Origin: Psychrobacter aquimaris
GTDB lineage: Bacteria; Pseudomonadota; Gammaproteobacteria; Pseudomonadales; Moraxellaceae
Length of the DNA stretch: 41,041 nt
Direction of reading: 5' to 3'
Assembly: GCF_016107525.1 (NCBI RefSeq)
Contig: NZ_JABASR010000019.1
Location: 1-41,041 of the forward strand
The position numbers and the translations under genes were made by a program. Numbering within the stretch: the stretch's first letter is position 1; the number at the start of each line of letters is the position of its first letter. Positions 8,523-17,594 of this stretch are shown piece after piece. The notes under the pieces are model-generated. The model was given only the letters and a program-made list of their open reading frames with translations, searched no databases and was not told where the DNA came from.

Positions 8523-8897
8523 AGCAGTTCCTATAAACAGATAGTTTCTATAATATGAGACAGCACAATGTCATGAGGCGTGATGCCATAAAGGTGAGGT
8601 TGTCAAAGTCAGTGCGAGTCATGATTGATAATACTAAACATACTATTTTAGCAGAATGAGATAATTTTGTGCGTGGTTTACCGCTTGGTCGTGGCAGTAA
8701 ATGTTAGGGTTTGCTATGATGAGGCTAGATAATATTTAGTACGTATAACTCTTAATATCTTGATGTCTTTTGTATATATCATTTTCTAATAAATTTTTTG
8801 CTAGGGGCTGACCCAGACACTAGTAAAATATTTTGGGCATGTCTTTGCCCTATTTATTGACCGTTTTTCACTGATAAAAAACTGATAGAGAGTAGCC
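8523..8897. other. Intergenic region upstream of hisB
   Basis: This gap must carry the hisB promoter and that of the divergent PanZ-like gene. Several AT-rich candidate -10 boxes exist, but none has a good -35 at the right distance. A small dyad GGGCA...TGCCC lies at about 8836-8851, roughly 50 bases before hisB. I see no gene and no his leader peptide with a run of His codons. Confidence 0.4.
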
Positions 8898-9563
8898 ATG
8901 ACAGCCAATGCAACGACGACTGCTGACACACCTGAGCAAAATACACCAAAAAATCTAAACCTACATGGTCGCCCTGAACGTATTGCGACCGTTGAGCGTA
9001 TCACTGCTGAAACGCAAATCACTTGTACCGTAAACCTCGATGGTACGGGTAAAGGTGTGGTAGATACGGGCGTACCATTTTTGGATCATATGATTGACCA
9101 AATCAAGCGTCACGGTTTGTTTGACTTAGATATCAAGTGTAATGGTGATACGTTCATTGATGACCATCATAGCGTCGAAGATACTGGCATTACCCTTGGG
9201 CAAGCATTTAACAAAGCATTGGGTGACAAGAAAGGCATCCGTCGTTATGGGCACTTTTATGCGCCGCTAGACGAAGCACTGACCCGTGCTGTGGTTGATT
9301 TATCAGGGCGTCCGGGTTTGCACATGGACATTCCATTTACACGCTCGCACGTTGGCCGTTTTGATGTCGATTTATTCAGTGAGTTCTTTTACGGTTTCGT
9401 CAATCACTCATGGATGACGGTGCATTTAGACAATCTCAAAGGTAAAAACAGCCATCATCAAATCGAGTCAACCTTTAAAGCCTTTGCTCGTGCGTTACGT
9501 ATGGCCTGTGAATATGATGAACGCGCGCTCAATACCTTGCCATCGACCAAAGAGGCATTTTAA
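8898..9563 (+). CDS. hisB: Imidazoleglycerol-phosphate dehydratase
   Basis: Dehydrates imidazole glycerol phosphate to imidazole acetol phosphate in histidine synthesis. The Mn-binding histidine motifs are present: [17 protein letters not shown] (about 61-77), [11 protein letters not shown] (about 89-99) and [17 protein letters not shown] (about 184-200). The protein has 221 residues. The first about 25 are an unstructured Thr/Asn-rich extension ahead of the usual start near RIATVERIT. It is the single-function form, without the N-terminal histidinol-phosphatase domain found in E. coli. The stop overlaps the hisH start by one base (TAATG), so the two are translationally coupled. Confidence 0.97.
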   Translation: MTANATTTADTPEQNTPKNLNLHGRPERIATVERITAETQITCTVNLDGTGKGVVDTGVPFLDHMIDQIKRHGLFDLDIKCNGDTFIDDHHSVEDTGITLGQAFNKALGDKKGIRRYGHFYAPLDEALTRAVVDLSGRPGLHMDIPFTRSHVGRFDVDLFSEFFYGFVNHSWMTVHLDNLKGKNSHHQIESTFKAFARALRMACEYDERALNTLPSTKEAF

Positions 9564-10207
9564 TGGCTAAAGTCACCAAAGTAGCATTATTAGATTATGG
9601 CATGGGTAATTTGCACTCTGCTAGCAAAGCACTATCGGTAGTTGGGGCAGAAGTCTCTATCACTAACGACCCCAAAGTCGTCGCTGCGGCAGACAAGATC
9701 GTCTTCCCCGGTGTCGGTGCCATGCGTGACTGTATTGCTGGCATGCATGAAGCAGGAATTGATGACGTCATACGCCATGCGGTGTTTAATAAGCCTGTTA
9801 TGGCCATCTGTGTGGGCATGCAGGCACTATTTGAGCAATCAGCTGAAAATGGTGGTACGGATTGCCTTGGCATCTTAAATGGCACGGTAGAAGCATTTGA
9901 CCCTACGTGGAAGGATCAGCAGGGCGCTACCATCAAAGTGCCACACATGGGCTGGAACACCATCAGCGGTATGGATTTTGACCATCCGCTTTGGCAGGGT
10001 ATTGAGGACAATGCACATTTTTACTTTGTACACAGTTATTATTGCGAGCCTGCTGATAGCGCGCAAGTGGCGGCAGTATGTGACTATGGTCAACCGTTCT
10101 GTGCCAGTGTCATTCAAGACAATCTGTTTGCCACCCAGTTCCATCCAGAAAAGAGCCATACCGCTGGCTTGCAACTGTTAAAGAACTTTGTCGAGTGGAA
10201 TGTGTAG
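9563..10207 (+). CDS. hisH: Imidazole glycerol phosphate synthase, glutaminase subunit
   Basis: A class I glutamine amidotransferase that supplies ammonia to HisF. The catalytic triad is visible: Cys83 in the nucleophile elbow [10 protein letters not shown], and His194 and Glu196 in FHPEKSH. The N-terminal [15 protein letters not shown] and the [11 protein letters not shown] segment (about 47-57) are standard for HisH. The length of 214 residues is normal. The ATG shares a base with the hisB stop. HisF is not in this window and HisA lies 20 kb away, so the pathway is split into at least two loci. A long perfect inverted repeat at 10240-10280 follows the gene and probably ends the hisBH transcript. 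Confidence 0.97.
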   Translation: MAKVTKVALLDYGMGNLHSASKALSVVGAEVSITNDPKVVAAADKIVFPGVGAMRDCIAGMHEAGIDDVIRHAVFNKPVMAICVGMQALFEQSAENGGTDCLGILNGTVEAFDPTWKDQQGATIKVPHMGWNTISGMDFDHPLWQGIEDNAHFYFVHSYYCEPADSAQVAAVCDYGQPFCASVIQDNLFATQFHPEKSHTAGLQLLKNFVEWNV

Positions 10208-10239
10208 ATAGCAGTAAACGTAAATTGCACACTTGCTTC

Positions 10240-10280
10240 AAAATAGGGTAGATTATCACTTATATAATCTACCCTATTTT
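10240..10280. terminator. Perfect 17-bp inverted repeat after hisH, likely terminator
   Basis: AAAATAGGGTAGATTAT (10240-10256) pairs perfectly with ATAATCTACCCTATTTT (10264-10280) around the 7-base loop cacttat. The outer AAAA/TTTT makes it a terminator-like hairpin in both directions, though the stem is unusually long and AT-rich. It lies 32 bases after the hisH stop. Confidence 0.7.
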
Positions 10281-10324
10281 ATTCTCCACTATTGTCATTC
10301 TTAATTATCAATTTTTAGTTATTA

Positions 10325-10771
10325 TTGTTTAGTGATACGCTCAATCATTTTCTACTCGCTTATATTTGGAATACTCTAGTGGACTTTACCGCCTTTAAAA
10401 TGAATGTTGTTGAAACAACTGGCCTTGCCAAAGATGCCTTACATATCTATGTCGGCGTCGGTGTCTATCTTTTGTGTCTGCTTGTGCTGCGTCCTATCAT
10501 TAAAAACCAAAGTATCAGATCATTAATGGCTTTAGTCGTCGTGACGGGCATTGCTTTATTGGGCGAGTATTTAGATAATCGAAATACGATCGAAGCGTCA
10601 GGCATGGCTGGCTTAAGCCACGAACAGCTGGTCGCGAGCCTCCGCGATTTGATCAATACGTGCCTGTTACCTTATGTACTTTTTGCGCTGAATAAGTGGA
10701 CGACACTCTTTCAGGCGATCATCAATAAGCCTAAATCATTGACCAAGCGCCATAAAAAAACGGACTATTAA
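10325..10771 (+). CDS. Small inner-membrane protein of unknown function
   Basis: A 148-residue protein with an N-terminal amphipathic or hydrophobic stretch (about 8-22) and two clear membrane segments (about 40-60 and 67-84). A polar loop with a conserved-looking HEQLVASLRDLINT stretch follows, then a basic C-terminal tail. The start is not well fixed: a stop at 10316-10318 closes the frame and the first usable codon is the TTG at 10325; the next ATG is at residue 26 and would remove the first hydrophobic stretch. The pattern of two helices with EYLDNR after them reminds me of small VanZ-like or phosphatase-associated membrane proteins, but I cannot assign a family. The end of the coding region overlaps a terminator. 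The gene lies between hisH and the oppositely oriented avtA. Confidence 0.7.
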   Translation: MFSDTLNHFLLAYIWNTLVDFTAFKMNVVETTGLAKDALHIYVGVGVYLLCLLVLRPIIKNQSIRSLMALVVVTGIALLGEYLDNRNTIEASGMAGLSHEQLVASLRDLINTCLLPYVLFALNKWTTLFQAIINKPKSLTKRHKKTDY

Positions 10772-10785
10772 TCAGTCCGTTTTTT
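10754..10785. terminator. Terminator overlapping the end of the small membrane-protein gene
   Basis: AAAAAACGGACT pairs with AGTCCGTTTTTT around attaatc. The stop codon TAA (10769-10771) lies in the loop, so the last codons of the gene form the ascending arm. It can also stop transcripts from avtA on the other strand. Confidence 0.9.
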
Positions 10786-10894
10786 ATTTCGCTATTTGAG
10801 TTTATGATGGTTCTATTCACAAAAATTAGAGTAGCAAGGAAGACTCGTGTAAGTACTACGTATGGTAGGCTAAACGAGTTTGGCACCGCTAATC

Positions 10895-12217
10895 TTATTT
10901 TTTGGCGTCATCATATAACGCGCGTACCACCTCACCAATCACTCTAATACCATCCGTCAGCGTTTGCTCATCCGCGGCAATACTCATACGAATACACTCG
11001 TGCGCATGCTGATAATTGCTGACATCGACACCGGGGAAGAAGTACTCGCTTGGTACAATAAGCGTGCCTTTTTCTTTTAGGCGTTCGTATAGCTCAAGGG
11101 TGCTAATCGGTAGGTCTTTAAACCACAACCATAAGAATATCGCGCCTTCAGGCTTATGAATCATCAATGGGTAATCACCCAATGCTTCTTTCAATAGCTT
11201 CACCGCGAGGGTCGCCTGTTTTTGATAAAACGGCTTAATCTCATTATCAGATAATTGCTTGATACGATCGTTTTCTACCAATGGCGTGGCAATCGCTGCA
11301 CCAAAGCGTGTCGGCGCTAGATTCACCACCGCATTCATCGCGCTGACCGCCTCGATCACTTCCGCATCAGCCACGATAATGCCAGTACGCATACCAGGCA
11401 GACCAATTTTCGACAGGCTAAAACACAGAATTGTATTGTTATCCCAGTTCAAATTGACATCAGAGTAGATGATATTCGGGAAGGGCATACCGTAGGCATT
11501 ATCGATAATCAGCGGAATGTCATAGCGTTTGGCAATCTCGGTTAAATGCGCCATTTCTTCATCCGTTAGCACGTTGCCAGTAGGATTGGTCGGGCGTGAG
11601 CAGCAAATCGCCCCGATACGACCTTCTTTTAGCGCTGGCAAGTTCTCTAACGCGTCAAAATCCACACGATATTTAAAGAAGCCTTCTTCGCCATCATGTG
11701 TCACTTCATCGATATGCGGCAATACGGCTGCGAAATGTTGACCTTCTACATGCACATCACTATAGCCAATATACTCAGGGGTCAATGGCAGTAGAATGGA
11801 CTTGTCGACAGATTCGTTCTGCTCATCTTTGAACGCACCGCCAAACAGATTAAACAGATAGAAAAACGCATTCTGTGAGCCATTGGTCAGGGCGATGTTT
11901 GCTGCCGTGAGGTTCCAATCATAATGACGGTTAAAGAAGCCAACCAAGGCATCGATAAAGCCTGCATCACCTTGTGGGTTAGAGTAATTCGCCATGCTAA
12001 TAATCGCGCTACTATTGGGCACGCCTGCATCATTGTCCGTGCCTAGCGCCTTATAGGTCTCCAAAAACAACTCATTGACGGCATCAATTTTGGCAGGATT
12101 ACCGCCGCCTAGCATGTTTACTGGCTGATCGCTTTTTAGCGCGTCGCCTAGATCATCCATCAATTGTGAGATGCCAGTGGGCTGGGTAAATTTTTGACCG
12201 AACTTTGAGAATTTCAT
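10895..12217 (-). CDS. avtA: Valine-pyruvate transaminase
   Basis: A PLP-dependent class I/II aminotransferase that exchanges amino groups between valine (or 2-oxoisovalerate) and alanine/pyruvate. The N-terminus FSKFGQKFTQPTGISQLMDDL and MLGGGNPA match AvtA closely. Other family features are CCSRPTNPTGN (about 205-215), the PLP-contacting Asp239 in IIDNAYG, and the Schiff-base lysine Lys270 in FSLSKIGLPGMRTG. The 440 residues are the usual AvtA length. The gene is on the minus strand, alone, with no strong ribosome binding site before its ATG (TGGTAG is the best). The upstream side opens into the AT-rich accessory region. Confidence 0.93.
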   Translation of the reverse strand: MKFSKFGQKFTQPTGISQLMDDLGDALKSDQPVNMLGGGNPAKIDAVNELFLETYKALGTDNDAGVPNSSAIISMANYSNPQGDAGFIDALVGFFNRHYDWNLTAANIALTNGSQNAFFYLFNLFGGAFKDEQNESVDKSILLPLTPEYIGYSDVHVEGQHFAAVLPHIDEVTHDGEEGFFKYRVDFDALENLPALKEGRIGAICCSRPTNPTGNVLTDEEMAHLTEIAKRYDIPLIIDNAYGMPFPNIIYSDVNLNWDNNTILCFSLSKIGLPGMRTGIIVADAEVIEAVSAMNAVVNLAPTRFGAAIATPLVENDRIKQLSDNEIKPFYQKQATLAVKLLKEALGDYPLMIHKPEGAIFLWLWFKDLPISTLELYERLKEKGTLIVPSEYFFPGVDVSNYQHAHECIRMSIAADEQTLTDGIRVIGEVVRALYDDAKK

Positions 12218-12659
12218 AAGGCTACCATGCTGTTTGGGAGGGTGTTATAAGTGTTATTTAACCGATAAAGTGGGGCTAGTATAGCAAATGAGAAGTATAA
12301 AATAAGCAAAGTGCATGGCTGATATTGACTTATATGTCTATACAGCTTATGAAGTAAAAAAAGCCCTCTAGGTGAGTAGAAGGCGTTTTAGTTAGCAGAG
12401 TTAGGGGTTGAGAATTTATAGCTAATCCTTGAGAAGCGTTAAAAAATGGCACTGTAATTTTAGCTTAGCAAGTAAAAATTTCTTAAAGGAGATTTTTTTG
12501 GAGCTTGTAGTTGGCAGTATATGGCGCACAGCAACTAAGTTATCGATTCAATCAGAGCTAAAAAGTATTGTTAATGTAGAATAGTTAAATATGTGAAGGG
12601 TTAGAATGAATAGGTGAGTTGCGCTATCGTTAAGTCACCCTATATCTGTTATCTGTCAA
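12218..12659. other. Intergenic region between avtA and the AT-rich accessory gene
   Basis: I see no gene here. The region includes the avtA upstream sequence and a minus-strand terminator at about 12354-12384, and is otherwise AT-rich and unremarkable. No tRNA, attachment-site-like repeat or IS end is visible at this border of the accessory gene. Confidence 0.4.
12354..12384 (-). terminator. Minus-strand terminator downstream of the accessory gene
   Basis: On the minus strand GCCTTCTA pairs with TAGAGGGC (one T-G wobble) around a 6-base loop, followed by seven Ts. It lies about 275 bases beyond the stop of the 713-residue protein and ahead of avtA, so it could insulate avtA from that transcript. 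Confidence 0.55.
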
Positions 12660-14801
12660 CTAGTAAGCATCACCAGACATTAATTCATCCCATGTAACGA
12701 TTTTAATTACTCCTAAGCCTGAGGATTCATCGTAAAAGTAAAGACTTCCGTCTTCTAGAGGAGAATCTGGACTCTTTATTCCTAAACGTTCGAAGACTCT
12801 ACCAGTAGCAGTTTCACCATTTGCTGAAAGGATGAAACCTGCATCGTTTTCGCCTCTCTCAAGCATTTCATTTATACCTTGCCTCAACCATTCCCAGTCG
12901 ATATCATACCCTGAAACATTGAGTCTGTCCTGAGCATGAAAAGCGGGCAAAGTTAGTCTATCAACTGATTCAAGTACTTTAGACCATACATTCTGAAAAC
13001 TTGAAAATTCTATTGAATCAATAAACGGATCATCTTTTTCATCTGAATCTAGCAAATGCTTCAGATATTTATATGTCTCCTCCAAATTATCATAGAGTCC
13101 ATCTTCTATTTCTAATTGTTTGTATAAGCCCAAAACTGTATTAATAATTAAAACAATATTCTCTTCAATACTTTCCCAAATTTCGTTTAAATTATCTTTA
13201 TGAAAAAATTTATGTGATAAGTCATCAAAGAGTATATTACCGTTTAGTCCTATATAAAATAGTAAAGAATGTTCAGGAGACTCTTTGAAAAATGACTTCA
13301 ATAGCCATTCAATATGGTTCGAATAATCGAAGATATTTTCATGGTTTAGAGAAAATTTCAAAGGGCTTGGTTTACTAATGTTTTTCGATGTTCCAGTAAT
13401 TAAAGTCACTTCATCAAATGCTTCAAGTAAAGAAACTAGGTTCCATTGAAACTTATTAGCTAGGATAGAATCAGAATTTTTCTGTAAGTTCAGTCTTAGA
13501 AAAGAATCTATACCGATTAATCTACCAAGTTTAAAAGCATCAGAACATAAGATTTTACCAGTTGAAAAAAATTCTGGTTGTGATAGGTTTTTTATTAATC
13601 GTAATCCATTTAGCGGGTATCTCCAGTCGGCTACCGAGTTAAGAAATTGATTTACGTTACTTTTTTTAACTTTAGGATTAAGAACGTGATCACGAGCATA
13701 TTCACCAATTAAGCCAAAAAAATTGCAAAATAATACTTCCCCACGATAACTCAGTTCTCTTTTTTCAGTCTCCCAATGGTTATACCCTTCTGTCCTTGGG
13801 TCAACGAATGTATCGAGTAAAGAGTTAGAACTATTAGCAATGTGAAATAAAGACTCGGAATGGCCTGATGGTGAAAACTCAGAAATATATTTGGATACAG
13901 CGTTGACTAGCCAGTGCTTTGCCCCTTTGTCAGTAGTAAGTAAGCTAATATTAAATAGTTCATATGCAGAAATCCCACAGACTGTTATATTATATTTCGT
14001 TAAGGATAATTTATCATAATAGGAGTCTTTCCAAAGAAGGATAAAACCATGAGCATTAATCAGATTTCCCGTATGAACCATATTTTCTATAGCGGTTAAT
14101 ATTCTGTCATCAAAACCATGTCCTTGTGTATCTTTATCATCCTCAATATTTTGTCCATTATTCTTTTCATATAAGCATAAAGTAAGACAAGACAGCGCTC
14201 TTTCTGGTATATAAACATTTCCTATGTTCTTCCATGCGGTCGGTATAAATGTCTTCAACGACAGTTGTTTCTCTGTATTGAGTGATGCGGTTAAACATAG
14301 AATTTGCCTATTTGACCACGTTACTTTAGAAGCTACTGAATGTTGTAGTAGAGGTGACCATTCTGTGGTAACGACAACAAACTTGACATCATAGTTAGTA
14401 AGCATAGGCATTATATTTTTTATTTCTTGTTCATATGCTAGTAACTCAGTTAATGTCTGTCGTTCTGCTTGCTTAGATTTCTTGAATTCAAAAATAATAA
14501 TTGAATCATTTTCACTGCAGATTGCTACAATATCGGGTCTAAGCACTTCATTTTTAGTTACAGATATATTATTGTCGCTAGTCAAAATGTGTAAAGAATT
14601 TAAGCTACTTAAAACATTTAGTCCTGCCTTTAGTAACTTTTTTCTTGTGATATAGTCAATCGAGAACCTTGGTATAACAACAGTGCTGTCTTTTTCAGCT
14701 TCGAATATGTTCGAGTCAATGATGCTCCCAAGTTCATCCTCTCTTATCGCTTTTTCAATTAATAAATGTAGTTGTTGCTCATTATCAAAATCTGAACTCA
14801 T
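12660..14801 (-). CDS. Solitary 713-residue protein with N-terminal PD-(D/E)XK nuclease-like domain
   Basis: I do not recognise this protein as a named family. The N-terminal part has the order of a PD-(D/E)XK fold: Asp90 in RPDIVAI, then a hydrophobic strand with Glu105-Phe-Lys107 (IIIFEFKKS), then a helix with Gln/Glu residues (RQTLTELLAYEQEI, about 114-127), then a strand KFVVVTTEW (140-148). Spacing and residues suit an active site. The remaining about 550 residues look mostly helical, without membrane segments, Walker motifs, zinc fingers or a clear helicase. Hand-counted GC at 13021-13140 is about 31%, against 55% in a sample of the neighbouring permease gene, which points to horizontal acquisition. 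AGGA lies 8 bases before the ATG at 14801. The gene is alone between avtA and the permease gene. A single-gene antiviral nuclease is possible, but this is inference. Confidence 0.75.
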   Translation of the reverse strand: MSSDFDNEQQLHLLIEKAIREDELGSIIDSNIFEAEKDSTVVIPRFSIDYITRKKLLKAGLNVLSSLNSLHILTSDNNISVTKNEVLRPDIVAICSENDSIIIFEFKKSKQAERQTLTELLAYEQEIKNIMPMLTNYDVKFVVVTTEWSPLLQHSVASKVTWSNRQILCLTASLNTEKQLSLKTFIPTAWKNIGNVYIPERALSCLTLCLYEKNNGQNIEDDKDTQGHGFDDRILTAIENMVHTGNLINAHGFILLWKDSYYDKLSLTKYNITVCGISAYELFNISLLTTDKGAKHWLVNAVSKYISEFSPSGHSESLFHIANSSNSLLDTFVDPRTEGYNHWETEKRELSYRGEVLFCNFFGLIGEYARDHVLNPKVKKSNVNQFLNSVADWRYPLNGLRLIKNLSQPEFFSTGKILCSDAFKLGRLIGIDSFLRLNLQKNSDSILANKFQWNLVSLLEAFDEVTLITGTSKNISKPSPLKFSLNHENIFDYSNHIEWLLKSFFKESPEHSLLFYIGLNGNILFDDLSHKFFHKDNLNEIWESIEENIVLIINTVLGLYKQLEIEDGLYDNLEETYKYLKHLLDSDEKDDPFIDSIEFSSFQNVWSKVLESVDRLTLPAFHAQDRLNVSGYDIDWEWLRQGINEMLERGENDAGFILSANGETATGRVFERLGIKSPDSPLEDGSLYFYDESSGLGVIKIVTWDELMSGDAY

Positions 14802-14902
14802 GATTAAAATCCTTTGTTGTTTTTTGAATATTTATAAAAATATAGTCTTTTTATTAAGGATCTTCTAAAGTATAAGCCTAGACTAGCAGATAACGGCGAA
14901 TC

Positions 14903-14929
14903 AAAAAAACCACAATTAAGGGGTTTTTT
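14903..14929 (-). terminator. Terminator after the FtsX-type permease gene
   Basis: On the minus strand a short CCCC/GG(T)-based stem with A-run and T-run follows the permease stop by 26 bases: AAAAAAACC and GGGGTTTTTT around acaattaa on the plus strand. The stem is short but the U-tract is good. Confidence 0.6.
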
Positions 14930-14954
14930 CGTTGAAAGCTAAAATTGAATACCC

Positions 14955-17558
14955 CTAAATCATCGCTCTTACCCTTGCCATAATTCCGCGCCCAATCACC
15001 AATCTCACATAGATAATGGCAATGGCAAATAGCAATACGACTAACGCCGCGCCGCCGATAGCCAAGCTTGTCCACGGCACACTAAATTGTAGATTAAACC
15101 ACTGCGTGATAGCAGCCCACGCGCCAACGCTGGCGATGACAATGGCAAAGGTCGCCGCACTAATACCAAGTACACCCAGCTCTAAGATGTTTAGCATGTA
15201 CAGGTCGCGCTTTTGCATACCGAGCAGTCTAAATGACGCGCTGTCTTTCATGCGATCTTGTGAGGTAGACAGTAGCGAGCTGATCAGCACCATGACGCCA
15301 GTGAGTAGGGCAAGCAAGGTGAACACATAGACCAAGCGGCTCATTTGTACCACCAGCTCTTGGATTTGCTGCGCAATGGCCGTGCCATCGATCGTGGTAA
15401 CGGCAGGGAACTTGCGTACCAGTTTGCCTTGTAGCTCTGGAATGGCACTCTCTGATACGTGCGCAGTGGCAAATTGAATCTGCGGAGCAGCGGACAGGAC
15501 AGACGGCTCAAATAAAAAGTAAAAATACGGGCTTGGGCCACGCTCATAGCGCGTGCGAATACTGGTGATTTGCCCGATGATTTCGATACCCTGAATGTTA
15601 AAGCGTACCTGATCGCCCATGCCGACATTGAGCATACTGGCGGCAGTGTCCAAGATAGACAAGGGTTTGACTTGCTGATCGGTATCATCGATAGGCGTAT
15701 ACAGCGCGTCGTCTGTGACCGAGTCAACGATATATTCGGTATCCATCACCGTATCTGCGTAGCTTAAGTTAAACACCCGCGTAGGGTCATCAAACCCATC
15801 CTCAGGCTCGATATCTTTTGCTGGTACGTCATTGGCCGTCTCCACACGCGCACGAATGACCGGATAATAGGTGACAGGTGCCTCAATAATCGTATCAATC
15901 TCATCATGTTGATCGCTCTGCACATCGAGCAAAAATAGATTGGGCGCGTCTTCAGGATAGGCATTGATAAACTGCGCATTGATACTGTGATTGAGTGTGG
16001 TGATAAGCGTCAGTACCGCAACCGATAGTGATAAGGTGACAAAGAAGAGTGCTGATTGATTGCCTTTACGCGCAAGGTTATGAATGGCGATACGCTGCAT
16101 CCAGCTGACCTTGGTATTGCTCGCTAACTTATTAAGCAGCCATAGCCACCCACGCGCCAGTAGCCAAAATATCGCCACAAAGCCAATCAAGCCGCCCAAT
16201 AACTGCGCCCCTAATGACAGTGAGCCAACTTCATAAGCAAAGAAGGCATACAGTCCTGCCAGCACCAAGCCATACCATAGTAGCGGCACGCGTCGATACC
16301 AAGGCAAGTTTTGTGTTTGCGTGCTTGCCCCTTGATTGAGTAGGGTAGCGGGTTTGGTCGTGTTAAGTGCGCTTAGACCACGCTGCGCAATCAGTAGCGT
16401 CAGGGCTAAAGCAATCACAATAGTTTTGATCGCACTGATTGGATTGATGGCTAGGCCAACATCAGCAGGCAAAATAGCAACCAGATATGGCTGACCGATT
16501 TTAAGCAAACCCAGACTAAGGACAATCGCTGCGATACAAGCAATGACAGTCGTTATGATGAGCAGCTGATAATAGCTACGTTTGAGTGAACCAAGCGGTT
16601 CGCCTAACGCCAAACGAATGGCATTATTGGACTGCTGCTTGCTGACAAATGCACTAATGACACCGTACATGGCAACCGCAGAGAGTAGCAACACCGCGAT
16701 GACCAGTAACTTTAAAAACATCAGGACATTGTCAGAGATGCGCGAGACGGAAGTATCTGCTGACTCGGCATCAGAAAGCTCGATATCAGGGTAATTGGTC
16801 AGGATATCTGTGAGCTTTTTACGCTGCGTCGTTATCAGTTCGGGATCGCCTGCCATCTCAATACGATAGTTTATGCGGCTGCGTTGACCCAATAGATTGG
16901 TCGCCTCTAAGGCATCTTGTTTCATTAAGACACGCCCGCCAAAGCCAAATGTAGTCAGCGGTCTGTCAGGCTCTTTTGTCAGTACATCACTGATCGTGAA
17001 TTGCGCATCACCAATGGTGATACGGTCACCGATGCTGGCCTTTAGTCCGCTGAGCACTTCTGGTGCAACGACAACACTGTCGGATGTCAGCTGATCCCAC
17101 AGCGGTTGTCCTGAGGCAAGCTCAACGTCTCCGTATAAGGGATAAGACGGTGAGACGGCTTTGACGCTGGCAAGCAAGGTTTGTTCATCGGTGACGAGCA
17201 TGGCGCTAAACTGATAGTCATACACCGTCTGCGTATCGGGGAGGGTTTCTACTTGCGCCAATACCTCGCTTGGCCAGTCTTGCTTACTGTTTAAAATCAA
17301 ATCTCCACCAACGAGCGCGCGCTGATTGTCATTGATATAGCGATCAACAGACTGCTGTACAGAGTCGAGGGTCAGGTAGGTTGCAAGCGAAAGGGTCAAC
17401 GTTAGCAGAAACAACACTGGATACACCCAGCGCTGCCACCAGCTACGGCTGAGTGCTTGCGAGCCTAGTGTTTGACCGCTAAAGAAACGGCTTTTTTTAG
17501 GATTAGTAGCTTTATTATTGATAGCAGTATCGCTTTTTGTGATCGTAGCTTTAGTCAT
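14955..17558 (-). CDS. ybbP: ABC transporter permease, FtsX/MacB type (YbbP-like)
   Basis: An 867-residue inner-membrane protein. The N-terminal anchor (about 45-65) is followed by a large periplasmic domain. The first FtsX helix bundle (about 280-400) and a middle pair of helices (about 430-475) follow, then a helix near 505-525, a second periplasmic domain (about 530-720) and a last FtsX bundle (about 730-865, with FRLLGMQKRDLYML). The double FtsX layout and the neighbouring ATPase and GDSL esterase genes match the E. coli tesA-ybbA-ybbP locus, whose export substrate is not firmly known (a role with lipids or lipoprotein-like substrates is assumed). Here the gene is separated from its ATPase gene by about 760 bases that hold an AT-rich broken gene. 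No clear ribosome binding site precedes the ATG at 17558. Confidence 0.9.
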   Translation of the reverse strand: MTKATITKSDTAINNKATNPKKSRFFSGQTLGSQALSRSWWQRWVYPVLFLLTLTLSLATYLTLDSVQQSVDRYINDNQRALVGGDLILNSKQDWPSEVLAQVETLPDTQTVYDYQFSAMLVTDEQTLLASVKAVSPSYPLYGDVELASGQPLWDQLTSDSVVVAPEVLSGLKASIGDRITIGDAQFTISDVLTKEPDRPLTTFGFGGRVLMKQDALEATNLLGQRSRINYRIEMAGDPELITTQRKKLTDILTNYPDIELSDAESADTSVSRISDNVLMFLKLLVIAVLLLSAVAMYGVISAFVSKQQSNNAIRLALGEPLGSLKRSYYQLLIITTVIACIAAIVLSLGLLKIGQPYLVAILPADVGLAINPISAIKTIVIALALTLLIAQRGLSALNTTKPATLLNQGASTQTQNLPWYRRVPLLWYGLVLAGLYAFFAYEVGSLSLGAQLLGGLIGFVAIFWLLARGWLWLLNKLASNTKVSWMQRIAIHNLARKGNQSALFFVTLSLSVAVLTLITTLNHSINAQFINAYPEDAPNLFLLDVQSDQHDEIDTIIEAPVTYYPVIRARVETANDVPAKDIEPEDGFDDPTRVFNLSYADTVMDTEYIVDSVTDDALYTPIDDTDQQVKPLSILDTAASMLNVGMGDQVRFNIQGIEIIGQITSIRTRYERGPSPYFYFLFEPSVLSAAPQIQFATAHVSESAIPELQGKLVRKFPAVTTIDGTAIAQQIQELVVQMSRLVYVFTLLALLTGVMVLISSLLSTSQDRMKDSASFRLLGMQKRDLYMLNILELGVLGISAATFAIVIASVGAWAAITQWFNLQFSVPWTSLAIGGAALVVLLFAIAIIYVRLVIGRGIMARVRAMI

Positions 17559-17594
17559 AATTTTTTGCTTAATCGGTAGACGTATTAAGAAATT

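Noticed and set aside
8859..8890. TTGACC as -35 of a hisB promoter
   Set aside because: The only AT-rich hexamers behind it lie at the wrong spacing, so the promoter could not be fixed.
12218..14954. Mobile-element ends or attachment sites around the AT-rich accessory gene
   Set aside because: No tRNA, integrase, transposase or convincing flanking direct repeats are visible at either border.
14878..15075. Small minus-strand frame at the end of the permease gene
   Set aside because: Lies in another frame over the ybbP coding region and its terminator; no features of its own.
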